Source: Patiria miniata (taxonomy: Eukaryota > Echinodermata > Asteroidea > Valvatida > Asterinidae). From it: a DNA stretch of 64,000 bases. The position numbers were made by a program, and so were the translations under genes. Below the pieces are notes generated by a model that saw only the letters and a program-made list of their open reading frames with translations, did not search any database and was not told the DNA's origin. This document shows positions 26,401 through 38,400 of this stretch, one piece after another; within the stretch, counting starts at the first letter, position 1; each line of letters begins with the position of its first letter. The stretch covers positions 1,817,501 to 1,881,500 of the forward strand of contig NW_024037057.1 in the NCBI RefSeq assembly GCF_015706575.1, read 5' to 3'.

Positions 26401-29400
26401 CCGTGTCCGCACTGGACGGTTTTTTTTGGAAGGTTTTACCGAGACGATGGTAAAATGAGAAATGGTCAAATGTGACCACTGTCCGCACTTGGACTTTCGA
26501 CACGGGAAAATTTACCCAGACCGCGTGGGAGAAGTAACCGAGCTGTCACAGTGTCAGTATAATGACTCACCATACACAGACAACAAATTGCCGATCACAT
26601 TTTCAGCCGCCGATACGCACAGTAATATTACACAAGCCATTTGCATGCACAACATAATCGTTTACACGATATTATTTCATCTTGACACGCTAAATCTTGA
26701 CGAAAAGGCCTATAATTCTGACGCATTTGTGATGCACGTCGTCGAAGCCATGCCGTTGTACGATGTTCCGTGCGGCAGCAGTGCCATCAGTATTCGTTGG
26801 TTCCCATCGCACGCTTACAGAATCGAAGCTATGATGTGGGCCAGGAACCAGTGACTACGGCCTACGTACGGTACCGGACCATGATGTTCCGTGCATGACT
26901 ACAGTAGCGTATCAGGACGAATTTGGATCGTAGAAAATAACATACATCGGTGGAGAAAGAGAATTTCCGCAAATTAATTCTCAGAAGGTGATCTCTCTTC
27001 TCTGTGTATGTATTTGTCCGTTGAAATATATAGTTTAACGAGATTTTACCGCTCGGACTTGATGATACACCGCAGCGTGTTTCTACAAAATGTTCGGCCA
27101 CTGCACGTGCAGGTTCGTGCGGTCTCTGTATGCATAACAGGGAGCTTGGGCCGGATGTACGCTTTCCTGAGCCGTTTTTACCGACTCGCACTGTCCGCAC
27201 TGGACTTATCGTCTCGGGAAAAGTGACCTGGTCAGTTTTCCTGGGCGCGTGGGAAGTTTTCCTGGGCAGCAGTTGGCCAGTAAAAGTAACCGCTGGACTC
27301 AGGAAAAGTAACCGAGAGGAAAACGTCCTAGGCTGTCCGCACTGAACTTAAAATGGGAAAAGTACCAATAGTCTCGGTTAGTTTGACCAAAAAAAGTCCA
27401 GTGCGGACAGGGCTCTATACTATATGATGAAAATGTCATTCCTATACTTTTTACGATTTGAGTGTATTTGTTAATTCGGGTCACCTCAAGTCGGTGAGCA
27501 TTTTTTTTGCTTTGTAATGCTCATGAGCTCCGTGCGCCATCGAAAGAGGGCGCCCTTTTACCTAGCAACGATGTCCCATGGGCGGGACATTTCGCTGGTT
27601 GACGCGCACCATTACTTGTGTGTGACGCACGTACACACGGGGATTTGTACTATGTACACGCAGTGGCCGCGATCCGCGGCAAATGAATTTCAGTCAGGCA
27701 AGGTGGCGTCCGTCGATCTCTCCCAACTGTGCTTCCTTTGCTGGTGAGGGGTGCGTGTGAACGGAGCGGATTGTCAGGACAATACCCCCCCCCCCACAAT
27801 GTCGCCATCCGATCCATTATAATCGTCCTGTGCCTGGCAGAAGGTCGGGTGTGCGTATGCCGTTGGGCGGGAATGCGGAATCACCACAATATTCCAAGCA
27901 AAATGCAGCAGACGAAAAAAAAAACTGCCTCTATTTTAATGAAATTTAAACATGTCCGTTGGAAATTGAACAAGCTGCTCCACAAATGATGATTCATACA
28001 TGTGACAACTTTTAAAATTGAACGATTTATAATACGCGTGGGGGAACATTGGATTCACAATACGCGTAGGGGAACATTGGGGCCTTTCCATGTAATTTTT
28101 TTCAAAGTATGTTTCGCGTCAGAACGCTCAAATGCCCTTCTGCGGGGCACCAGACGAAATATATATATATTCAGAGACAGCTACATGGGTCTCGATGTGG
28201 CAATGGGAACTTGAGTTTATCTGTTTACGGTTGTCTTGACACCGTTTTTGTTTAGGTCTGTGCCGAAGCAGTCAGGTATTATTCCAGGATCACAGAACAT
28301 GCTTGTCTGCGCAAGCTACATGTGACGGTGTGGCGGATTTCCCCGACTTTGCGGACGAAATGGATTGTGGTATGGATTCCGATAGTTAAGAAGTCTCGAT
28401 ATTTTTGTCGTAATACAGTAATAGCGTATAAATTGTCGGATATTCGCAATTTATGTGTATTAAACGTAATTCATAAATACCCAAGACAGCTAACCCATTC
28501 ATATTGGTCGAAAAGCAGTCATGTGGCCGGTTTTAAACAGTTGATGAAGACCGGCTGGCACTTTCCCAGTGTCACATGAAATTTTGACTCCTGTGAAACC
28601 TGATGCCTTTTACCGTTGAACGTTCACAATCCTCAAGTAGGCATGCGCAATATACAAGTGAGCCAGTTTATCGTAGTCCTAAATTCACAATACACCGGCA
28701 CAGCTGAGTTCTGCGCCAAATCGCACAGACGTACTTGCAAGAGAGACATATATAATCGTAAAAACATGAAGTATAAGTGCTTTACAAAGTTGTTGGAAAT
28801 TTATATTTGTGTTACTTGTTTTCAAAACATTTCTTTTTCAGAGGTGCAATTCCAAATTGTTTATTCGCACAAAATGCAAAACGTCAATGCATAAACAAAG
28901 AGTATGTCTGCATTGCTAAAGAATTTCTGTGCTAGTGTTCTTTGTTTTAAGATCTGTGCGGCCCGTTATACATCAACGCATCGGTGGACTTACCCGTGTC
29001 ACTCATCGGAGAGTTCGACGTTGGCTCAAACAGGAGCGCGTACGTAATCCAGCAGGGAAACGAGACGATCCAGCCTCCCTCCAAGACCCATGATACCGAG
29101 ACTTTACGCCGGTACGACTGCGTCTGGCTGGTCACGGCTCCAAGAAACGCCCGGCTAGAAATCCTGATCACGGAGATGTCGCAAGCGGACAGCGGCCTTT
29201 TCCTGAAAATCGGCGACGGAAGGGAGACGGTAGGGGGCAAGGATTTGATGAAGGCGTCGGGTCAAAACGACGTCCCGCAGAGAGAGGTCCTGGACGGGTC
29301 CCGTGTTTGGGCGGTAATGAGCAACGAGGGAGACGGGGCGCTGAACCGGATGAGGATCGTCTTCAAAGCCTACATCCAAATAGGTAGGTGCACTATTTAT

Positions 29401-32400
29401 CCTTGTGTTTTCGTGATTAAAGTTTCTTAGTGTGACTGAGTCTAACCAAATCAGAAAACAAACACACATAGGTAAAGTGCGCTCCATTGTGTTGACCTTG
29501 AACGCAAAGATGTGCATTGTTGTGAAATTGTACACACTGTGCCATCTCTTGCGTCATGCCACTTCTCAAGGTACTACATGCAGTTATGGTCACCTTTTAT
29601 CAAAGCCAACCTATATTTCGAGGGATATGCAGTGTATCCGCTCCGTACACAAGTACCCCCTCACCGGCAAAGAAGGAACAGTTTGGGTGACCGACCGACG
29701 CCATCTTGCCTGACTGCAATTTTGCCGCGACGCGCGGCCGTACCACTGCGCGACATAGTACAAATCCCCTGGTGTAAGTGTGTCACACACAAGGAACGAT
29801 GCGCATCAACCAGCTAAATGTCCCGCCCATGGGACGTCGTTGCTAGGTAAAAGGGCACCCTCTTTTTTTGGCGCACGGAGCCCATAGTGGCTAGCTTTTC
29901 TAAGCGAAAGGCGGGGTCATAATGCAATTATTTGCATCTACATTATGACTTCCGCCAAGGAGGCTATGTTTTCGTCGAATTTGGTTAGTTTGTTGGTTGT
30001 TTGGTTGGTTGGTTTGTAAGATAACTCAAAAAGTTATGGTACGTGGTACAACTACAATCGATTAGAGATTAGAGAAAGCAATTCGGATCTGGGTCTGGAA
30101 CCAGGATTGTCTTAAACTCTTTACCATTTATGCAAGTATTTCTTTTGGGTGTAGTGACAATATGGCAGGGTATTGTTTAGCCCTGGGGAGGTTTGCGCAC
30201 ACCCAGTGCAAAATTTGTGCTTTCTAGTTATTTGTTTGAGCTACGTGTACTGCACATTATTTTCTCCTCAGAGTGCAGTGAAGATCAATTTACTTGTCCA
30301 ACTCGTACCCAGTGTATCGACAAGAGTGACCAGTGTAACGGCATCGTTGACTGCATGGATATTGGGGACGAGCTCGGATGCGGTAGGTTGTATTACGCCA
30401 TTTTTTTGTTACCCAAATCTGGTGTTGTGGGATTCCTCAAAGCAAAAGAAGAACTGTTAGTACGGCATATTGGTGATGGGATTGTGCCTTTGATAGTACA
30501 ATCATGGAATTTTGGGGGACGTATCATGAGTTCGACGCCTTATAGGTCCGTCGCCTCATAAGTCCAAAATTTCGGACTTATGAGGCATAAATTGCGCCTC
30601 ATAGGCCCTATGCTTCATAAGTCCGACAATGGACAAACGCTGTTTCGGATTTATGAGGTGTCGGAGCTATAAGGCGTCGGACTTATGCAGTGTCGTACCT
30701 ATGAGGCGGAATAAATATATGTTATGCCTCATAGGTCCGACGCCTTATAATTCCGATGCTTTATTAGTCCGAAATTTCGGGCTTTTGAGGCGTCGGACCT
30801 ATGAGGCGTCGGACTTATGAGTGGACCACGAGTATGGCACACACTCAGAGTATGTCATGAGAAACGCATCTTGCTATAGGGCCATCGAAGATTTGTCCTT
30901 TAACCCCATGCGTACGGGAAGCGGTCATGGCCGCGGCCGCTAATCCTCATTGGAATGCAGTTGCCAGCTGTGGTATGCCGTGGCACACGGCTTGTGGGTA
31001 GTTCCACAGCTGCTGCTTTTGTGCAGTCCCGCTACCACACAAAGGCTGTGCAGTCATGCGGGCCACTTGCTCTATGTGTGGAGGAATGTCCCCATTACAC
31101 CCCGTCCTTAAGGGGTTAAAAAAAGGTTGAATAACCACAGAAGCACTTTAACATTTTGAACAATTTCATGTTTTCATATTTCTACCTATATATTTTTCAA
31201 AGGACAAATCTGCGATGGCCCTATAGCCCAACGTCTTTTTCATGACATACTCTGACTGTGTGCCAAATTCTATGCTTGTATCATCAAAGGCACAATTCCA
31301 ACAAATATTTCCCCTGTTACAATATTAATATAAATTAATATTGATTCCCCCCCCCCCAACTCACACGTGCGGTCAAATTGACTCTAAATAAACATTAAAG
31401 GAACTTGATAGTTGACCTCATATAAATTTAATAACAGATTGTTTTTATCGTACGCGTTGTTACTTTGAAGGTGAATGCTCATCCGATGAGTTCAAGTGCA
31501 GTCCCTGGGAGAGATGTATATTCGAGTACATGCTCTGTGACTTAACGGCAGACTGCAACGCCGCAAATGACGAATTCCGTTGCCGTAGGTGAACTCGTAT
31601 TAACTGATTTTAAGGTTTTTTAGCTCAAGTTAACCTTCAAAATGAAAAAAAAAACCAACAACCAGCTGTCGTTCTCTTATTACAAGTAGGCCTTTGCAAC
31701 CTGTACGTCTACATTGAGGCGAAGTCCGCGACCCGTGCCCATGTACCTTCGCACTTGCAACCATACTTGGTTTCCATGATTATTTAGACATACATCGTCT
31801 TATGTTGTTCAGGCACAGACTCTGGAGGTCAATTTAAAACAAAAGGAGTTCGTTCTCGAGAAGAACAATCAAAATGATGGGCTGTCAGCTGACTATTGGA
31901 GAATAACATTTCAAATTGTCAAAGAAATGTGTTATTCTTCTCCAGCAGCTTGGAGTGTCGCCCGTAATCTACCAGATTCGCTTAATCGTTTTTGTTTCTT
32001 CAGAAATGACACTGTTGCTTAAAATGTGTTCATTCTTTGTATAAGTGATGGTCTTAGGTCAGATTTGTCTAATTTTGCATTGAGGTCAAGTGAATTATTT
32101 AAAGGTGGGAAAAATGTCCTAATCCGAAGACAGGAGGGACTATCATCATGAAGAGATACACTCAACCAAACCGAAAGCCCCCACTTCCAATACTTGTTTG
32201 CACTTCTGAAAACTACCCAGCGCCTCTCGCTCAAATAACGACTGATAAGTAGAGAAATTCCTGAGCAATCCAGCCATACTGTTTATTTGGCCAAAAACAG
32301 TGACAATGTGTACGAATTTATGCAATTTATGACAAATCGTCACCGACACCACGAAGTAACACCCATCTACATACCAGTAAAAACTAGCAATCGGAGAAAA

Positions 32401-35400
32401 CGGCAACTAAAGTTGAACGCCTTCTAAAACAACACTTTGCGTCAAAACGACAGAGTATTTTCAGTTGGGTTTCTCGTTGTGGACACTTGATGAATTGAAT
32501 TTATTAAATCTGCTGTTTTTCACTCGTTTGTGTATTAAATAAACAAGAAATAAGAGACAAAAAGATGAGTGTTAGTTCGTGAAACCGAAAAAGCTGCGAA
32601 ACTGTAAATTTTCGTTTTCACGAAGTAACACTCTTCAATGTATTTAACACGAGGAAAGTGCAACTTCAGGTAAGCGCGCGCGCGCTCATACAACTTGTTA
32701 CAAGAAGAGTGTTACTTCGTGAAAACGTTTTTGCTCACTTATGAGCAGAGTGCGCGCCATGCATTGCAATGGAAAATGGAACTTCAGTGTTACTTCGTGA
32801 AAACGAAAATTGTCACTTTTGCGCAAAAGTTGCCATGGATACTTAGCGTAATTATTAAAGTAAAGCTCTTGAAGCTTTGAAACTTCGTGCAATGGTAGGC
32901 CTTGATGAATAATGTTTAAAAGTCCAAAAAACTGAAAATCGACAAAAATATGCTTTAACACGGTAGAGTGTTACTTCGTGGTGTCGGTGACGAAATGATA
33001 TCGAAAATAGTTGCACTTTTGTATACGTGCAAGTTGTTGTTCGCACTCACCTTGCACGTATACAAAAGTGCATTTTTTTTCAGTACCATTTGTCATCAAT
33101 TGCATAATTTTGGGGCACACAAAGAGTACGGCTGAATTGCTAAGGAATTTCTGTACTGATCAGTCGTAATTTGAGCAAGATGTGCCCAGTAGTTTTTGAG
33201 TTAGACAAAAAAAATTATCGGCGGGCGACTTTCTTTTTTGGTTGAGTGTATCTTTTCAGAACGTGTCGGTTTTTTTCCCCATGGTCTTTGCAGCCGTTTG
33301 TGGGGATGCATCTATCTCTTTGCGCACGGGCGCCGCCTACTCTCTGGATCATCGGAAAAAGCGAAACGACTGCGTGTGGGTCGTCGATGCCCCGCCGGGC
33401 ACCAGGATCAGGGTGACTTTCCTGTACCGGACGGGCTGTCAGCTGACCTTTGGAGACGGCCCCTACGGCGCCCACGTCAACGACACGGCCGGCTTTCGAA
33501 GCGTGAGCTACGTCAAAACATCGCATCCGGCTGATGACGTAGCTGGGGTGCTGACCTACCCAGTATCAGTCTCTTCACCCGGGCCGTCCGTGTGGATCAT
33601 GAAAAAGTACTGCCGAAGTCCTCTTGATACGTCAGTGGACGGTGTTTGGATTCAGCTTGAGGCTTTCCAAGAAACGGGTAAGACCTTATCGCATCATATC
33701 AGATCATATCTGGGAGAGCTTAGGTCTATTCGTTAGAAAACCCTGAGACTTTTGTATCAGAAATGATCTTTCTGTCTGTTATGAGTCTTTTGTGGATGCT
33801 TTCAAATTACGGCATATCACCTACCTCTACTGCATCGGTCAAGCTTAAACAGAAGGATTAAGTTTGTCGGTTCTGTATACACCCATACAACTACATAATT
33901 CGTTATGAAATAATTAAACGCGTGCTCGCAACTTGTCGGAATAAGGCCTATCTTTGTTTTTGCACTTCAGTTTGCTCGGGCGGCGATCGGCTCTGCCCGT
34001 CAGGATCGACCTGCGTCGATCAGTCGGCGTTTTGTGACGGAATAGTCGACTGCCCTGAGCACGGAGACGAAATTGGGTGTGGTAAGGTTGCCTTCCGATT
34101 ATACTGTGCACTACGGAAACGATTTATCGATACAGAAAAAAAATCAGCCGTTAGACTTGCAAGTCCGACTCCGATTTCGGCGCATCATGGGAAAAAGTCC
34201 GATAATGTTTTAATTTTGGTCTGTTGATGGTCGCAGTGCGCCTTCAAACCAATGAGAAATGTTATACTGATTTTTAGTATATATCGACGCGACCTAAATC
34301 CTCTTCAGCTTTCTTATACGGACCCGCCTTTCTGTTAATATACCCTTAAGGTGACAATTTGTGTCACAAGTTACACTTTTGGGAGACCCCGGACATTTTT
34401 GGAGACATTTCAGTGTTACCACGCCTATGTATGAGGTATAATTTGGGAAAGAGGTATATTTTAAGAGGTTTAATTAGGGGTCATTAAAGTTGGAGACAAA
34501 CAATTGTGCACGTCCATACGGGAATGCCACCCTGAAGTACTATTTTCGTAATGATAGCCCGGTTTGTAATGTTTCAGACATTTTTTTGCACGTAGGAGAG
34601 TGCGCTCCTGACGAGTTTGCCTGCCTGAACGTCGATAACTGTACCCAGGCAAACAACGTGTGTGACGGTACTGGCGAATGTCCCGATCGATCGGACGAGT
34701 ACAACTGCGGTAACATTTCTTGTCTCTGCTCTCTGAAGATCTTTCCTTTCTGTCATTTTGGTAAAAGGGACCATTAGTGTTTTGGCAACCAGATGTTGAT
34801 TCTCGGGTCTCATGAAGACACCGCACAAAAGGGTAAAAGAATCATCAGCAACTGTATGCCTATCCCGTACTCACCTCGTTCATAATGGTTCCTAATATTA
34901 GTTGCACAAGCACACATAATGCTTTCTGATAGGTCGTAAAACTCACATGGCGCAGCATTGAAGTTCGTGTCAGCATGTGCGATCAATTAGTGTTGAAGCG
35001 TTTTCTGCCTTAATTGCGAGGCCAGGAGGCAAATATCTGTCCTTTTTGATCTGGTTGATTTGTGGCCAACTTATCTTTGTTCGAGGTTTGGTAAACCGAT
35101 TTAAAAAATCGACCAGCTTGTCCTCTAAAATATAGTCGCTGACACTTGCGTTGGGGACGCCATCTTGAAATCACGTTCACAGAATAAGTGTTTTCAGTAG
35201 CTGATTATAATTTTTTTTGGCTCAGCACATAGCTCAGATTGCCCGTACACGCGAGGTAGAAAACACAGCCAAAAAAATACGTTCACTGTGGTATTTTCTG
35301 AGCTACGTGCTGAGCAAACGGCCACAAATGACCCTTTGCTCATAAGATAGCTTTAATGTGCGGCGGGCTTAAAAACAAACACTTCGAACAATAACAAACA

Positions 35401-38400
35401 GACAATGATGTAACACGTTGCTGTGAAATTTGGCCCAGCTTCGCTAAGTTCACCCTGAACTAGCCAGTGTCAGTTACATTAATGTTACAACTAAATTATG
35501 ATGCTTCACTTGTTTTCTTTTTTTGGGGGTCAACATAGCGCCCTGTGGGTATACGTACTATGACCTCACCGACGGGATCCCGGTAACTATTCAATCGTTG
35601 GGCTGGCCTGGGTACCCGCCTAATATCAAATGCGTGTATGTGCTTCGAGCCCTGCGAGATCATCGAGTCACCGTCGTGTTCCTGGAATTCCGTACCGAGG
35701 CGGGCCTGGACACGCTACGGATCGGCAATGGCTTTGATGAAACAGAAGACCTTATTTTGGAATTTACTGGGTGAGTATCACCTCGCGTTCTTTTCGTGTC
35801 ACAGATGGCCTGGACGCAACGCCAATTGGCGATGTACGGTCTAAGATCTAGCAATATGTCGTTGACCGACGGCAACTTTATTTACACATTGACAAGCATA
35901 CGAATAGGACAGTGCCTTCTCCTGGACATTAAGCATATATTGAGAAGCAGACCAATCAGACTACAGGTCCTCTCCGAGACGTATAGGGCTACAACCAATA
36001 GGAATGCAAAATCGCCGAGGGTGTGTCTGTCACAATACACGTGTAATAATGAGGTCAGGTCTCCAGTTTTTGCCGTGGTAACCTGCTGGATCGTACATAA
36101 AGGGGAAACCGATCTTATTGTGCATTTATGCCGTGCCGTGCGAAGGCTGAAAACTGCTGAACAAATACCTATGTTGAATGTTCTGGGTTGATGGACAACG
36201 TCCCGCACAAGGTGGCGCTATTTAAAACAAAGTGGGCACTGTTCATAACAGAAATGTATTTTCATTTACGTCTCCCAGTTGTAGTCAATTCTAAATGGTT
36301 TCCACGGTGAACGTGTATAAACCATGACGTAGGTATACATGACATTTCTAATTTACTTCATGATATTCATTTCTGTTTCCCTCAACTTATTACATCAACT
36401 CTCGCTGTTTTATTGCTCAGTATCACCATTTTATTGATTAAAAAAACACAAATAAGTGGTGGCGTGTACGCCCTATATAAAAAATCCAGGAAGGTGTGAT
36501 GATTTTCCCTGTGTGGTGAAATTTGTGCATATTCCTCATGCACTTAATGAATTTAAATCAGCAACATGGATAAAGTCGAGCCCACCACAGGTACATGTAA
36601 GTCCATTGCAAGTCCTTTTAATTCCAATTTAAATTGCAAGCTACACACTGGAATTTTGCCAAAGGCATTTCTGTGTTATTGTTCATCCACTGTACAGTTT
36701 TCGGTGACTGGACTTTTGAGAAGACTTGTGATGTACATATTTCATACTGGACTTGAGATGTACTTGTGATGGTGTCGACTGATGAGTAAAAAAATCCCAG
36801 TCCACTACTGCAATTGTTTATCCAATCAATTATATCGATTGATATACCTTTAGAAACGTGTTTCCATCTCGCGTGACTTCGAGGGGTGAAATCATGTACC
36901 TACAATTGTTCGCAGACCAAGGAGAGGAGAGGGAAGGGTTTTCACTGCGTGCCGAACAGACGGAAACGCAGCCGGCAGAAGGTGACGTATTTATGCTTAA
37001 GGGAAAAATGTAGGAGTTTTGTATCATAACTCAGCTTTTTGTTGTTTTTGCTTAAACATTTATTTTCGTCCTTTAACCCTGCAAGCTGCAAAGCGTACAA
37101 ACTTGCCCGGGTAGCTGAGGTGCTCACGCGTGAGACAGTTTTGATTTCGCGTATAAAATACTATTTTGTGGACTCAATCCTTTCTCTAATGGTCAAAATA
37201 TTATGAATGCAGGTCCCCCGAACCCACACAAGTTTGAATCCCCTCCAGTAGGTCACTCACAGACATTGTGGCTGCACAGTCATGTATACACTGCATGCAC
37301 TGTGACCATTACATGTTGGATTGACCATTACATGTTGGATCGACCATTACATGTTGGATCCTCCAAAAAAGATGGACATGAAACAGTCGAGACAGCCTTT
37401 CTGTGGCTCTAGACAGCTGTCACTGGGCCAGCAGTAGAGGATGATTGATGACATTGTTGTGACGGCGGTATGTAAAACGCAGATAACTTTTTTTGTGCAC
37501 AAGTGAATGGGCTTTGGCTGGAGGCCCAACTTTCCCAGGGGCGGCTGACCCCCAAGTGAACTCCTACAAGAAAAGCGACCATACCATCTCAAACCACAAG
37601 TTTCACTTTAGAATTACATGTAGTTTCAAGGGAATTGGGCGATAGCTTCATAAAAATAGTTAAGAAACAAAAAAGGGACTAGCGCGTGAGCCCCTGCGCA
37701 GCCCGCAGGGTTAAGATGGTAGTGGTAAAACATAGTTGTTGACATTGAGTTGTTATTGTGGGATAATCTCACCAAACGACCCGTAGCCTCCCTTAGAGTG
37801 GTCAGCTACACTGTTTGGTTCTTCTAAATGTTTACAAACTGAATACGTTTTCTAGGTTTTCAGTAGAAGAGCTGCAACCTATCAGTCATTGCAAAATCTT
37901 ACACAGTTCTCATCAAGGCTTGTTGGCGGTTTCGACCGAATGACCGAAGATAATCTAAGTTGTAATGATTGGCTTGGAAATGCAACTGTTGGCTTTACCA
38001 TCAGAGAACTTATCTGCTTGAGAATGTCACTGGCTTTCAAACCTTGACCATGTTAGCGTAGAAGCTGTAGCCATGTCCATGGCTACAGCCATGTAGGATA
38101 TTGATAATCAAAGGTTATTTGATTTTTTTGATTTTAAAAATCAAATAATCTATCCGTCGCAATTCAAGTCACAAGTCCACCACAAGACAGATCACAGGAT
38201 AATTAAGTCGAACCACAAGACAACGCTAGGCCACAGATACCATCGGATGAAACACGGGGGATTGCATTTGTCATAGTTCATTTTTTTGTAGATGGGGGTT
38301 TGAATTGGAACTGAGGAGGTCCGTAAACACGTTATAGGGCATAACCTAACAACTTCGCTCAACAACTCATCCCTCCTTTATCATAACTTGTTTCTTTTTC

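Noticed and set aside
30173..30460. Receptor exon extended upstream into a hydrophobic frame
   Set aside because: The frame differs from the LDLa frame; the acceptor at 30271 and LDLa residues define the real exon.
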